From: a virus
Virus record (IMG/VR): IMGVR_UViG_3300046169_000018
Coordinates: 1-25,130 of that record
Reading direction: 5' to 3' (one strand)
DNA length: 25,130 bases
Part shown: positions 1-7,198 of the stretch, in pieces
Position numbering within the stretch: position 1 is the stretch's first letter
Layout: each line of letters begins with the position of its first letter
Program-made: the position numbers and the translations under genes
Notes under the pieces: model-generated
Databases searched by the model: none
Told to the model about the DNA's origin: nothing
Seen by the model: only the letters and a program-made list of their open reading frames with translations

Positions 1-618
1 CCAGACCCTAATTTTGAGTTTAAATTTGTTGAGCCTATAAAAGCATTAAATGTAGAGCTTAAATTACTTAAAACACTAACGCCAGTAATTGAGGAATTTG
101 AGGAGAGTTTGTCTGGAATGGATATTGTAGCTTTAGAAATGAGTCAAATATTTGTTAGCTTTGGTAATGTTTTACAAGGTACTTTTGCTCAAGCGTTACA
201 GAGTTCAGATGGTTTTTTCACTTCTTTTATTGAAGGTGCTAAAAGAGCAACTAAGGCTCTACTAGCGCAATTAGCTGCAACTGCTGCATTAAATGCCATT
301 ATAGGTGGTTTGGGAATAGGCAAAGCCTTAGGATTTTCTAACATAGGTGGAGTAGGTGGCTTAGGAGATATGCTCGGTAGTGTTTTAGTTCCATCATTTG
401 CAACTGGTGGAATTGTAAGTGGACCTACTTTAGGACTTATGGGAGAGTACGCTGGAGCTAGAACTAATCCAGAAGTCATCGCTCCATTAAATAAATTAAA
501 ATCTATGATAGGAACAAACGGAGGCTCTACAGAGGTATTTGGTGTAATAAGTGGAGCTGATATATTACTAAGTTCAGACAGAGCAAGAAACAATAGAAAT
601 AGAACAAGAGGTTACTAA
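1..618 (+). CDS. Tape measure protein, C-terminal part (5' truncated by window edge)
   Basis: The reading frame is open from base 1 and ends at 618, giving about 205 residues. An internal TTG at 109 and ATG at 118 lie in the same frame, but nothing suggests a real start there, so I treat this as the end of a longer protein. It has an alanine- and glycine-rich hydrophobic stretch (AAATAALNAIIGGLGIGKAL) followed by the motif FATGGIVSGP...GEYAG...PEVIAPLNKL, a hallmark of the C-terminus of siphophage tape measure proteins. The tape measure sets tail length and is threaded inside the tail tube. The N-terminal part is at 24016-25130. The stop overlaps the next start by one base (TAATG), indicating translational coupling with the tail-tip gene. 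Confidence 0.85.
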   Translation, partial: PDPNFEFKFVEPIKALNVELKLLKTLTPVIEEFEESLSGMDIVALEMSQIFVSFGNVLQGTFAQALQSSDGFFTSFIEGAKRATKALLAQLAATAALNAIIGGLGIGKALGFSNIGGVGGLGDMLGSVLVPSFATGGIVSGPTLGLMGEYAGARTNPEVIAPLNKLKSMIGTNGGSTEVFGVISGADILLSSDRARNNRNRTRGY

Positions 619-2768
619 TGGCAATAGATACTAGATTAGTAGGAGAATTTCAAAGCGATAGAGGTACTTATTATAAAGTCTCTATAATTGACACACAAAG
701 CTCTACAGCTACTCAATATGATGTTGAGGTGGCTGGTAATGGTTTTGACTTAACATACCAAACAGATACAGATGATAGATTTACTGGTCTAATTCCATCA
801 GAGGTTAAGTTTACTATGTTTGTCAATGACCCTTTTAATAGTGCTAAACAAAGTATTTTAGCCTCTATAAGAACAAGCGAATATAAAAGGTGGCAACTAA
901 AAATAGAATCATCCACTAACGGAAGCACCTTTTATTTGTTTTGGGCTGGTAATTTATTAAACGAAATAAATCCAGAGGCTGACGAATCTTTGCCAAGACA
1001 ATTTACACTTACTGCTATCTGTGGTCTTGCTGCTTTAGAAAATATACCATTCAATGAGGATGTAAATTATCTTTTTACATCAGCATATTCTTGTTATCGT
1101 TATGTATTTAACGCTATAAACACAGACATTAACACAGATAACAACTGGGCAACAGATGACCGATTTATCAGAACTATGGTAGATTGGACAAATTCACAAA
1201 TACCTAGAAACAACGCAACAGACCCACTTAACAACACAAGATTTATAGCTGCTACATTTGCTCCAGTTGATAACAATGGAGTGAGACAGCCAGAGACAGC
1301 ATTTAAGCTGTTAAATCAAATCTGTAAAGCATTTGGAGCTAGATTATATCTAAGTGAAGGGATTTGGTATTTTATTCAAGTGAATACCTATGAAGAAATG
1401 GATAGTTCTGACCAATACTATAGAGACTATAAGAAAGGAAACAACGGAAGCACACATACTCCAGACTTCTATGGTACTATAGATTTAAACACTTCAGAAG
1501 ATGGTACTAACATAACTAGATTGGCTGGTAATAAGTTTGACTTTTTAGGTATATTAAAACAAGCTAAAGTCTCTTATGAAATGTTTGGTAGTTACGACTT
1601 ACTACCATCAACAATAACTAACGCTAGTGGCACAAGTAACACAGTAAACAACTCTATAGTAGCTTGGAATGGTTGGCGTTCAACTGGTGCTGGTTTTAAT
1701 ACTGACTCTGGTATTTACGGAGTAAACGATTTAACTACTTCTACAGACTATGCTTCTTTTTATATGGGAGAGTTACAAGTATTAGATGGGCAGACAATTA
1801 AAATAAATAGAACATTTAATAGAGCTATAAATGATACATACTCTGGTTGGGGATTTACTGACAATCAATCTATTTTATTTTATCACAGACTAAAACTAGA
1901 CGATGGTGCTGGAGATGTTCGCTATGCTCGTTCTACTTATACTAATGGTGGTCTAGCTCAATGGACTTCTGATGATGTTTGGGGAAATGCTCCAGACTAT
2001 AATGTGCCTTATACTATATTTGGTGCTTCTGAATTGTTTTACGCCACGCCAGATGTAAGTGGCGATTTAGGTTCTTTTGTTTTAAACTTTCAGACTGCTG
2101 AAGTGCCTATAGCTGGAGACTTATATTTTGAGTGTTATGCAAAAGTATATTATGACTATGGAACAGACGACCCAGATACTGGCACAGAAATAACATCTGC
2201 AACAGACCAAGCTAAATTATATATATATTCAGCTCCAGAAAACTCAGCAGAACAAATATTTCAAATTTATATCAACGGAGAAAGTACATCTAAGCAAACC
2301 TTCATAACATTACAAAACATAGCAAACGGATTAACTTATGAAGTTGGAGACTTATTAATAGGCTCTGGACCAACTGCAACGAATGTTGGTAGATTACAAT
2401 GTTATAACAATGCGTCTTGGGATGATGGCACTAATATAACTTGGGAAGCATACGGAGGTGGTAGTGGTAAAGCTATCTCTAAGCTATTACTTAATGAGAT
2501 AATGGCTGGCCAAAACGAAGGAGCTAGAGTCTTTGATGGTGCTTTAAAAATATTGACTAATAATGTAAGTACTAATGGCTACAAATTTCACAATGGAATT
2601 ACTATAGACAGCTCTTTATTTGTGCCTTATCAGACAACATTTATAGCTAATGAAGATACTTGGCAAGGAGAATGGTATGAAATAAATACAAATACTACTA
2701 CTTTGACTGATGATACTGAAGCTGAAACATTAAACACTAACAACACAATAAACACTAATAGCTGGTAA
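618..2768 (+). CDS. Tail-tip / baseplate protein (716 aa)
   Basis: This large gene directly follows the tape measure, the usual place for the distal tail or tail-tip protein that closes the tube and carries the adsorption apparatus. The first 150 residues are rich in beta strands and include phrases such as EVKFTMFVNDPF and FYLFWAGNL, as in the N-terminal domains of tail-tip proteins of Bacteroidota phages. The rest is Asn/Thr/Asp/Tyr-rich with no catalytic motif that I can see. No signal peptide or transmembrane segment is evident. It overlaps its neighbours by one base on each side (TAATG). The role is inferred from position, size and composition; I do not recognise a specific named family. 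It may combine distal-tail and tail-lysin or hub functions. Confidence 0.6.
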   Translation: MAIDTRLVGEFQSDRGTYYKVSIIDTQSSTATQYDVEVAGNGFDLTYQTDTDDRFTGLIPSEVKFTMFVNDPFNSAKQSILASIRTSEYKRWQLKIESSTNGSTFYLFWAGNLLNEINPEADESLPRQFTLTAICGLAALENIPFNEDVNYLFTSAYSCYRYVFNAINTDINTDNNWATDDRFIRTMVDWTNSQIPRNNATDPLNNTRFIAATFAPVDNNGVRQPETAFKLLNQICKAFGARLYLSEGIWYFIQVNTYEEMDSSDQYYRDYKKGNNGSTHTPDFYGTIDLNTSEDGTNITRLAGNKFDFLGILKQAKVSYEMFGSYDLLPSTITNASGTSNTVNNSIVAWNGWRSTGAGFNTDSGIYGVNDLTTSTDYASFYMGELQVLDGQTIKINRTFNRAINDTYSGWGFTDNQSILFYHRLKLDDGAGDVRYARSTYTNGGLAQWTSDDVWGNAPDYNVPYTIFGASELFYATPDVSGDLGSFVLNFQTAEVPIAGDLYFECYAKVYYDYGTDDPDTGTEITSATDQAKLYIYSAPENSAEQIFQIYINGESTSKQTFITLQNIANGLTYEVGDLLIGSGPTATNVGRLQCYNNASWDDGTNITWEAYGGGSGKAISKLLLNEIMAGQNEGARVFDGALKILTNNVSTNGYKFHNGITIDSSLFVPYQTTFIANEDTWQGEWYEINTNTTTLTDDTEAETLNTNNTINTNSW

Positions 2769-3556
2769 TGAGTTTACAAGGATACTTAAATAATCAAGTC
2801 TTAGCAACAGTTTCTGTTACATCTACAACAGCTACTACTACTTTTTTACAGATATATAGTCCAACTATGTTAATGGCTAAAAGTGGCGAAACAGTAAAGA
2901 TTATACACAAAGGAACTGGTAGAGAATACAACGTGACTTTAACATCTGACTTAACTACCACAACCACTAGACTAGATTTTAGTTCTACTACATTTGATAC
3001 AATAATCCCAGAGGGAAGCATTATAATACAATCTAACCTTGATAAATGGGACACTATATTTAGAGATTATACTATAGTAACTCATAAATTATATGAGTCT
3101 GGAAATACTCACGGTAATACATCTTTGATTAATCCACGATACCCTAGCATAATGGATATAAATGCTGGTAGTACTTGGTCTGATGGAGACACCTTAGCTA
3201 ACTCTTATCTCAATAATAGCATTTTTAGAGCTCCACACGATGGATGTAAAATAGAGAGAGTTACTTGGGACATTAACTCAGATGCTACAACTGGTCACAA
3301 TGCTGTATTTAGTTTATGGAAAAAACCTATAACAGAGTTAGGTAATACAGCAACAGATATTACTTTAGTAGATACAACTACTTACACAGCACAAAACGAC
3401 ATAAATTATGTTTTAAATAGAGACACACAAAACGCTACAACATTAAACTCTAACGATTGCTTAATACCATCTTTTAAAAAGTCTGGAAGCGCATCTAGTA
3501 GCGACAAATTTTACGCAACATTAACGCTATTGATTAGCACAGACCCAAGACAATGA
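2768..3556 (+). CDS. Putative tail appendage / receptor-binding protein (262 aa)
   Basis: The protein is Thr/Ser/Asn-rich and beta-rich, with a low-complexity Thr-rich start (VSVTSTTATTTF) and a run TTTTTRLDFSSTTF near residues 60-75. Cysteines are few and there is no transmembrane helix. Lying between the tail-tip protein and the lysis cassette, it is where siphophages usually encode a tail fibre or receptor-binding protein. No family is recognised, so the host-recognition role is an inference from position and composition. Its stop overlaps the start of the small membrane protein at 3553 (ATGATGA), so translation is probably coupled. Confidence 0.45.
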   Translation: MSLQGYLNNQVLATVSVTSTTATTTFLQIYSPTMLMAKSGETVKIIHKGTGREYNVTLTSDLTTTTTRLDFSSTTFDTIIPEGSIIIQSNLDKWDTIFRDYTIVTHKLYESGNTHGNTSLINPRYPSIMDINAGSTWSDGDTLANSYLNNSIFRAPHDGCKIERVTWDINSDATTGHNAVFSLWKKPITELGNTATDITLVDTTTYTAQNDINYVLNRDTQNATTLNSNDCLIPSFKKSGSASSSDKFYATLTLLISTDPRQ

Positions 3557-3759
3557 TGAAAAATATATTAAAAGAAACATCAGACGTATTAGTACTAAAT
3601 ACCACTACATTTACTTTTGCTACTTTAGCTGATGTTGAGGTAGTGTTAAAAATAGCTGTTTTATTACTCTCTATTATATATACAACTGACAAGATAATTT
3701 ACAACCGAAAACGAAGAAAAAAGAATGAATCTAAAGACGTGGCAAAAAAGTCTAAATAA
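3553..3759 (+). CDS. Small single-helix membrane protein, putative holin or holin-like lysis protein
   Basis: This 68-residue protein has one hydrophobic helix at about residues 29-46 (VVLKIAVLLLSIIYTTDK) and a strongly basic C-terminus (NRKRRKKNESKDVAKKSK). A short soluble N-terminus, one membrane span and a positive tail expected to stay in the cytoplasm fit a small class III-type holin or a lysis accessory protein. It sits immediately upstream of the endolysin. Two ATG codons are adjacent (3553 and 3556) and either may be used. A second membrane protein follows the endolysin at 4129 and matches the 3TM holin family better, so this one could be a pinholin, antiholin or tail-linked membrane protein. 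Confidence 0.5.
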   Translation: MMKNILKETSDVLVLNTTTFTFATLADVEVVLKIAVLLLSIIYTTDKIIYNRKRRKKNESKDVAKKSK

Positions 3760-3772
3760 GGCCGACGAAGAT

Positions 3773-4141
3773 ATGGCATTGAAACACTTTAAGTTAAGTG
3801 AGTTTGACTCAGACGTTAATGGAAGTGGGAAAAATATGAAAAGAGACTTTCTTAAAAAGCTAGACAAAGCTAGAGATATAGCTAAAATACCTTTTAAGAT
3901 AACATCTGGATTTAGAACACCACAACACAATGAAAGACTAAGAAAGCAAGGTTATAAGGCTAGTGCTAACTCAAGCCATTTAAAAGGCTGCGCTGCTGAT
4001 ATATACTGCAAAGATAGTGGCACAAGACAAAAGATAGTTAATGGCCTTATACAAGCTGGATTCACTCGTATCGGCATAGCTGACACTTTCATTCATTGTG
4101 ATACTGATAAAGATAAAAACGATGCTATATGGCTATACTAA
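3773..4141 (+). CDS. Endolysin, peptidase M15 family (D,D-/L,D-peptidase-like)
   Basis: The protein matches the small zinc peptidase M15_3 type that cuts peptide cross-links in peptidoglycan. Visible motifs are SGFRTPQHN (residues 45-53), SSHLKGCAADIY (67-78) and FIHCD (106-110); zinc ligands would be H69, D76 and H108. I chose the ATG at 3773 (MALKHFKLSEF) because the family usually begins with a short KHFKLSEF segment and this leaves a 13-base gap after the preceding gene. An in-frame ATG at 3725 would add 16 residues and overlap the upstream gene by 35 bases, and cannot be excluded. There is no signal peptide, so export depends on a holin. The 3' end overlaps the next gene by 13 bases. Confidence 0.8.
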   Translation: MALKHFKLSEFDSDVNGSGKNMKRDFLKKLDKARDIAKIPFKITSGFRTPQHNERLRKQGYKASANSSHLKGCAADIYCKDSGTRQKIVNGLIQAGFTRIGIADTFIHCDTDKDKNDAIWLY

Positions 4142-4512
4142 CAAATATACTAAGCAACTTATTAGGCAAAGCTGATACAATCATTGACGAATGTATCACA
4201 AGCACAGAAGAAAAAATGCAGTTAAAGAACGAGCTGCAAAAGATTATCCAAGAGCAAGAGGCTCTGATAGAACAAGAAGTTACTAAAAGATGGGAGTCAG
4301 ATAACTTACAATCAAGTTGGCTTCCTCGTAACATTAGACCATTAGTCTTAGCTTGGCTTGTAGTTTCTACTACTTTGCTTATATTTATAGATGCTGGAGT
4401 TATTACATTTAACGTAGATGAGCAATGGGTAGACCTACTACAGATAGTTCTTATCACTTGTATAGGTGCTTATTTTGGTTCTAGAGGATTGGAAAAAATA
4501 AAAAATAAATGA
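4129..4512 (+). CDS. Putative holin, 3TM family
   Basis: The 127-residue protein has a charged helical N-terminal half, likely coiled coil (about residues 10-60, EEKMQLKNELQKIIQEQEAL), then RWESDNLQSSWLPRNIRP, and two clear hydrophobic helices at about 70-88 (PLVLAWLVVSTTLLIFIDA) and 101-117 (LLQIVLITCIGAYFGSR). The pattern RWxxD...SWLxxNIRPL...YFGSRGLEK is typical of the 'holin of 3TMs' proteins found in marine phages and gene transfer agents. It would permeabilise the cytoplasmic membrane to release the upstream endolysin. It overlaps the endolysin by 13 bases and the next gene by 4 bases (ATGA). Confidence 0.7.
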   Translation: MAILTNILSNLLGKADTIIDECITSTEEKMQLKNELQKIIQEQEALIEQEVTKRWESDNLQSSWLPRNIRPLVLAWLVVSTTLLIFIDAGVITFNVDEQWVDLLQIVLITCIGAYFGSRGLEKIKNK

Positions 4513-5564
4513 CAAAGGAAAAGAGGTATAGACTAAAGACAGATGAATGGGAACTTATAGACGAATATAGAAAAGACAAAGAGAGACAATCTCTATTGGC
4601 TGACGAATGCAACGAGGCTGGTATAGATGTCGGCTCTGTTTCTCATTATTGGTACAAGAGTAAGAAGTTCTCAATATTTGCTAAACCTAATGAATTTACT
4701 AAAGATGAATTTTTACAATCTATTGAGGAGCTTATCTCACAATACTCTCCTAAATATCCCACCATTGATTATCCTACTAGACAAGATGGCCACTTACTTA
4801 TAATAAATCCAGCAGACGTACATATTGGCAAATATGCCGATGCTAGTGAAACTGGAGATGAGTATAATATAGAAATAGCTAAGAACAGAGTAAGAGAAGG
4901 AGTTAAGGGTATTCTAAGAAACGCTGAAGGCTATCCAATAGAACGGATATTGTTTTGTATAGGTAATGATATACTGCATACTGATAACGTACAAGGAAAC
5001 ACTACAAAAGGCACTCCACAAGATAAAGACGGTAAATGGCATAAACACTTTACTGAGGCTTTAGAGCTTTATGTTGAGGTAGTAGAGATGTTAATGCAAA
5101 TAGCTCCAGTTGATTGTGTTCACTCTATGAGTAACCACGATTATATAAGTGGCTTTCATTTAGCACACGCTTTAAAAGCTTGGTATAGAAATACAGAAGC
5201 TGTTAGCGTAGATGCTGAACCAATGCACAGAAAGTATTATAAGTATAAAAATAGTCTAATAGGATTGACTCACGGAGACGGTGCTAAGTTACCTAACTTA
5301 CCTTTGCATATGGCTCAAGAAGAACCAAAGTTATGGGCAGATACAAAATATCGTTATTGGTATTTACATCATTTACACCACAAACAACGTTATAAGTTTA
5401 TGACTAGTTTTGATAACGTAGGTGTGACGGTAGAGTTTTTACGCTCTCCAAGTGGCTCTGATGCTTGGCACTATCAAAAGGGATATACTGGTAGTATTAA
5501 AGCAGTTGAGGGATTTATACATAATGAATACGGACAAATAGCACACTTAACTCATATTTTTTAA
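4509..5564 (+). CDS. Calcineurin-like metallophosphoesterase (351 aa)
   Basis: The full set of metallophosphoesterase signatures is visible in order: DVHIGK (D103, H105), GNDILH (N153, D154), SNHD (N209, H210), THGDG (H255) and HLHH (about 287-291). This fold holds two metal ions and cleaves phosphodiester or phosphomonoester bonds; SbcD/Mre11 nucleases use the same core. The first 70 residues may contain a helix-turn-helix (ADECNEAGIDVGSVSHYWYKSKKF), hinting at a nucleic acid substrate. It lies at the end of the tail-lysis operon, overlapping the holin by 4 bases, so it is probably expressed late. Homologous genes are common in marine phages but the substrate is unknown; a role in host DNA breakdown or DNA-end processing is inference. 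Confidence 0.75.
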   Translation: MTKEKRYRLKTDEWELIDEYRKDKERQSLLADECNEAGIDVGSVSHYWYKSKKFSIFAKPNEFTKDEFLQSIEELISQYSPKYPTIDYPTRQDGHLLIINPADVHIGKYADASETGDEYNIEIAKNRVREGVKGILRNAEGYPIERILFCIGNDILHTDNVQGNTTKGTPQDKDGKWHKHFTEALELYVEVVEMLMQIAPVDCVHSMSNHDYISGFHLAHALKAWYRNTEAVSVDAEPMHRKYYKYKNSLIGLTHGDGAKLPNLPLHMAQEEPKLWADTKYRYWYLHHLHHKQRYKFMTSFDNVGVTVEFLRSPSGSDAWHYQKGYTGSIKAVEGFIHNEYGQIAHLTHIF

Positions 5565-5572
5565 TATATTTG
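5565..5572 (+). promoter_or_regulatory. Possible promoter -7 element after the lysis operon
   Basis: TATATTTG matches the Bacteroidota -7 consensus TAnnTTTG exactly and starts right after the stop of the phosphoesterase gene. No TTG is seen at the -33 distance, so this is a half-site in AT-rich DNA. If active it would start a short transcript at about 5579-5580 that ends at the terminator at 5629-5658. Confidence 0.35.
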
Positions 5573-5579
5573 CGAACTT

Positions 5580-5658
5580 GTTTTAATTTTAGAGGGAGTT
5601 GTTAACCCTCGTATTAGGTTTGTTTTAGGGGGTAGATTAACGTCTATCCCTTTTTTTT
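5580..5658 (+). ncRNA. Candidate small non-coding RNA with two hairpins
   Basis: Between the -7-like element at 5565 and the T-run ending at 5658 there is no open frame, but there are two stem-loops. The first pairs GAGGG (5592-5596) with CCCTC (5606-5610) across a 9-base loop. The second is an intrinsic terminator (5629-5658). A transcript of about 79 bases would be self-contained, with its own start and end. The simpler alternative is that this is just the 3' end of the late mRNA with a double hairpin. Function unknown. Confidence 0.3.
5629..5658 (+). terminator. Intrinsic terminator at end of tail-lysis operon
   Basis: GGGGTAGA (5629-5636) pairs with TCTATCCC (5643-5650) over an 8 bp stem with one G-U pair and a 6-base loop, followed by eight Ts (5651-5658). 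It separates the late tail-lysis genes from the early region. Confidence 0.85.
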
Positions 5659-5757
5659 ATGCTTATATTTAAAAAACTTTAACATTTTTTTACTCTAGTA
5701 AACTTAAAAAATTACACTTTTTTTGTTAAAAAGTTTGCACAGAATAAAAAAGCGTTA
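5659..5757. other. Extremely AT-rich intergenic segment upstream of the early promoter
   Basis: This segment has no gene and is made almost entirely of A and T with long A and T runs. It contains an imperfect inverted repeat, AACTTTAACA (5675-5684) and TGTTAAAAAGTT (5724-5735); the right arm has two extra As. It could be an UP-element-like promoter enhancer, a protein-binding site or a DNA-unwinding element of a replication origin. No direct evidence distinguishes these. Confidence 0.35.
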
Positions 5758-5765
5758 TATATTTG
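5735..5765 (+). promoter_or_regulatory. Early promoter, Bacteroidota type
   Basis: TTG at 5735-5737 (within TTTG) is followed by a 20-base spacer and TATATTTG at 5758-5765, a near-perfect match to the Bacteroidota sigma-A promoter (TTG / TAnnTTTG). Transcription would start about 7 bases downstream, leaving a short A-rich leader before the ATG at 5795. Overlapping the -7 element is a short inverted repeat, TTTGT (5762-5766) and ACAAA (5771-5775), a possible operator. This is the best promoter in the window and would drive the early operon. Confidence 0.75.
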
Positions 5766-5794
5766 TACCAACAAACAAACTAAAACACAAAACA

Positions 5795-6034
5795 ATGACA
5801 ACAAACAACAACAATTTTAGATTTACAGACCCAACAAACTTTGCTTCACACGTTATGCCATTTTGTATAAACGGAGAGATAGCAGAAATCGAATTGACTG
5901 ACAGACCAAATGACTTTGTAGAAGTTAGAGTATTAAGAGATGGTTTTTTAATAGTTTTAAACGGAGAGGCAATTAAGAAAGCTGTTAGATGGTCAACAAT
6001 AGAAAAACACTTAAATAAAATTAACAACAAATAA
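5795..6034 (+). CDS. Small early protein of unknown function (79 aa)
   Basis: I start the gene at ATG 5795 (MTTNNNNFRF), downstream of the promoter and an A-rich leader. An in-frame ATG at 5723 lies upstream of the promoter elements and would encode an unlikely N-terminus. The product is a soluble small alpha/beta protein with a C-terminal segment AVRWSTIEKHLNKINN. As the first gene after the strongest promoter, and followed by its own terminator hairpin, it is probably made early and in quantity. That suggests a host-takeover or DNA-associated role, but no family is recognised. Confidence 0.65.
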   Translation: MTTNNNNFRFTDPTNFASHVMPFCINGEIAEIELTDRPNDFVEVRVLRDGFLIVLNGEAIKKAVRWSTIEKHLNKINNK

Positions 6035-6042
6035 ATAACAAT

Positions 6043-6065
6043 GGGGAGAGCAATCTCCCCTTTTT
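6043..6065 (+). terminator. Intrinsic terminator or attenuator after the first early gene
   Basis: GGGGAGA (6043-6049) and TCTCCCC (6054-6060) form a perfect 7 bp stem capped by a GCAA (GNRA) tetraloop, followed by TTTTT (6061-6065). No promoter is seen between it and the next gene at 6079, so partial read-through would feed the rest of the early operon and set a higher level for the first gene. Confidence 0.8.
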
Positions 6066-6078
6066 AAAACAACTAACA

Positions 6079-6315
6079 ATGAAAACAAACGATTTACACA
6101 AACCAACTTACTTAGATGCTAAATTAGAGCTTGGAACACAAGTACAATTCTTTAGCTTTACATTAACACAATTATGCTCTTATTTAATGGTTTTAGCCTT
6201 TCTAACGCTACTTCTGTTAAATTTCATACCAACATACTACACAGAGGTGTTAAGCCTTTATAGTGGCTCTTTTATCACTATGGTAGTTTTTTACATTAAA
6301 TACGGAACTAATTAA
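6079..6315 (+). CDS. Small membrane protein of unknown function (78 aa)
   Basis: The protein has two predicted hydrophobic helices, about residues 29-48 (LTQLCSYLMVLAFLTLLLLN) and 56-73 (EVLSLYSGSFITMVVFYI), with a short soluble N-terminus. It starts 13 bases after a terminator hairpin, with the A-rich leader usual in this genome. An early-expressed membrane protein beside the SSB-like gene might act in superinfection exclusion or anchor replication to the membrane; both are guesses. No family is recognised. Confidence 0.55.
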   Translation: MKTNDLHKPTYLDAKLELGTQVQFFSFTLTQLCSYLMVLAFLTLLLLNFIPTYYTEVLSLYSGSFITMVVFYIKYGTN

Positions 6316-6329
6316 AATCAATAAATATT

Positions 6330-6764
6330 ATGAAAAAAGTAGTAAAAACAGTAAAATCAGATGGCTCTTTTGAGTCGCAATACGGACACTTCTACAAGTG
6401 GCTATTAGAGTTTGAAGATGGATTTAAGGGCGAGTACCTATCCAAGACTGAAGCTCAGAACAAATTTATAGAAGGTCAAGAGGCTGAAATAGAAGTTAAT
6501 ACAAGAGAGTACAACGGTACTACAATTAACAAGATTAAACCAGCTTCTACGTTTCAAGGTGGAGGTAAGAGCTTTACAGCAGCTCCTAAGGACAATAAGA
6601 CTCAAGAGTATATTATTAAGCAGAACGCTTTGACAAACGCTTGTAACATAGTAGGAGAGGCTGATATTCCTAAGATTATAGAAATAGCTGACGCATTCAA
6701 AGAATACGTTTTAAACGATGTAAAACCTAAAACAACAAATAATGGCACAGACTTACCTTTTTAG
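6330..6764 (+). CDS. Single-stranded DNA-binding-like protein (144 aa)
   Basis: The N-terminal 70 residues look like an OB-fold with alternating strands and aromatic residues (GHFYKWLLEFEDGFKGEY, AEIEVNTREYNGTTINKIKP). A Gly/Ser linker (QGGGKS, about 77-82) and a helical segment follow, and the protein ends in DLPF. An acidic, proline-phenylalanine tip (consensus D-D-I-P-F) is how bacterial SSB recruits replication and repair proteins, so the terminal residues are strong evidence. It likely coats single-stranded DNA during phage replication and recombination. Its last 23 bases overlap the next gene. Moderately sure of function; the exact family is not named. Confidence 0.65.
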   Translation: MKKVVKTVKSDGSFESQYGHFYKWLLEFEDGFKGEYLSKTEAQNKFIEGQEAEIEVNTREYNGTTINKIKPASTFQGGGKSFTAAPKDNKTQEYIIKQNALTNACNIVGEADIPKIIEIADAFKEYVLNDVKPKTTNNGTDLPF

Positions 6765-7017
6765 TAAAACAACAAGAGACGAAGCATTCGATACAGATAC
6801 TAGCTATGCTTTTAGATTAAGAGTAGGACGTGGCTGGTTACACTTAAACAAGAAAGCTACAGAGCTTATAGAACACGATGACCACTTAGAAATTAAGTTA
6901 GCTGATTGGTATATCAACGTAGGCGAGAAGTTTATAGCAGATACTGTTATAAGACAAGAACGTTGCAACGACTTACAAGAATATTATCACTTTTTAAAGA
7001 ATATAAAAGATGACTAA
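6742..7017 (+). CDS. Conserved-looking early protein, unknown function (91 aa)
   Basis: The start ATG lies inside the last codons of the SSB-like gene (23-base overlap), and the stop overlaps the next start by 8 bases, so it is embedded in a tightly packed operon. The product is a soluble alpha/beta protein (FRLRVGRGWLHLNKKATELI, LADWYINVG) ending in a charged helix. No motif points to an enzyme. The coupling with the SSB-like gene suggests a role in replication or recombination, by association only. Confidence 0.6.
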   Translation: MAQTYLFSKTTRDEAFDTDTSYAFRLRVGRGWLHLNKKATELIEHDDHLEIKLADWYINVGEKFIADTVIRQERCNDLQEYYHFLKNIKDD

Positions 7018-7198
7018 AAAAGAACGAATAGACAAGATTTTAAAAGATTCTCACTTGATAATCAACGAGGCTACTGGTACAGACATCAGTAAGACTAGGA
7101 AAGACGAAGCAAGGAGAGAATCAAGAAAGAAGCTGAGAGAGCTAAAAGACTTAGCTCCAATAATTTATGAACGAGTTAAAGTAGAATTTGATGGATAG
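7010..7198 (+). CDS. Small basic helical protein, unknown function (62 aa)
   Basis: A short, highly charged protein made almost wholly of predicted helix (SKTRKDEARRESRKKLRELK), overlapping the genes on both sides by 8 bases. The Lys/Arg-rich character would suit a nucleic acid-binding accessory factor or a helical partner of neighbouring replication proteins. No family recognised. Confidence 0.5.
   Translation: MTKKERIDKILKDSHLIINEATGTDISKTRKDEARRESRKKLRELKDLAPIIYERVKVEFDG

Noticed and set aside
189-593. Minus-strand open frames over tail, lysis, terminase and head genes (for example 189-593, 4125-4457, 13261-13470, 18359-18613)
   Set aside because: They are antisense shadows of well-supported + strand genes, with no motifs and no promoter or ribosome start context.
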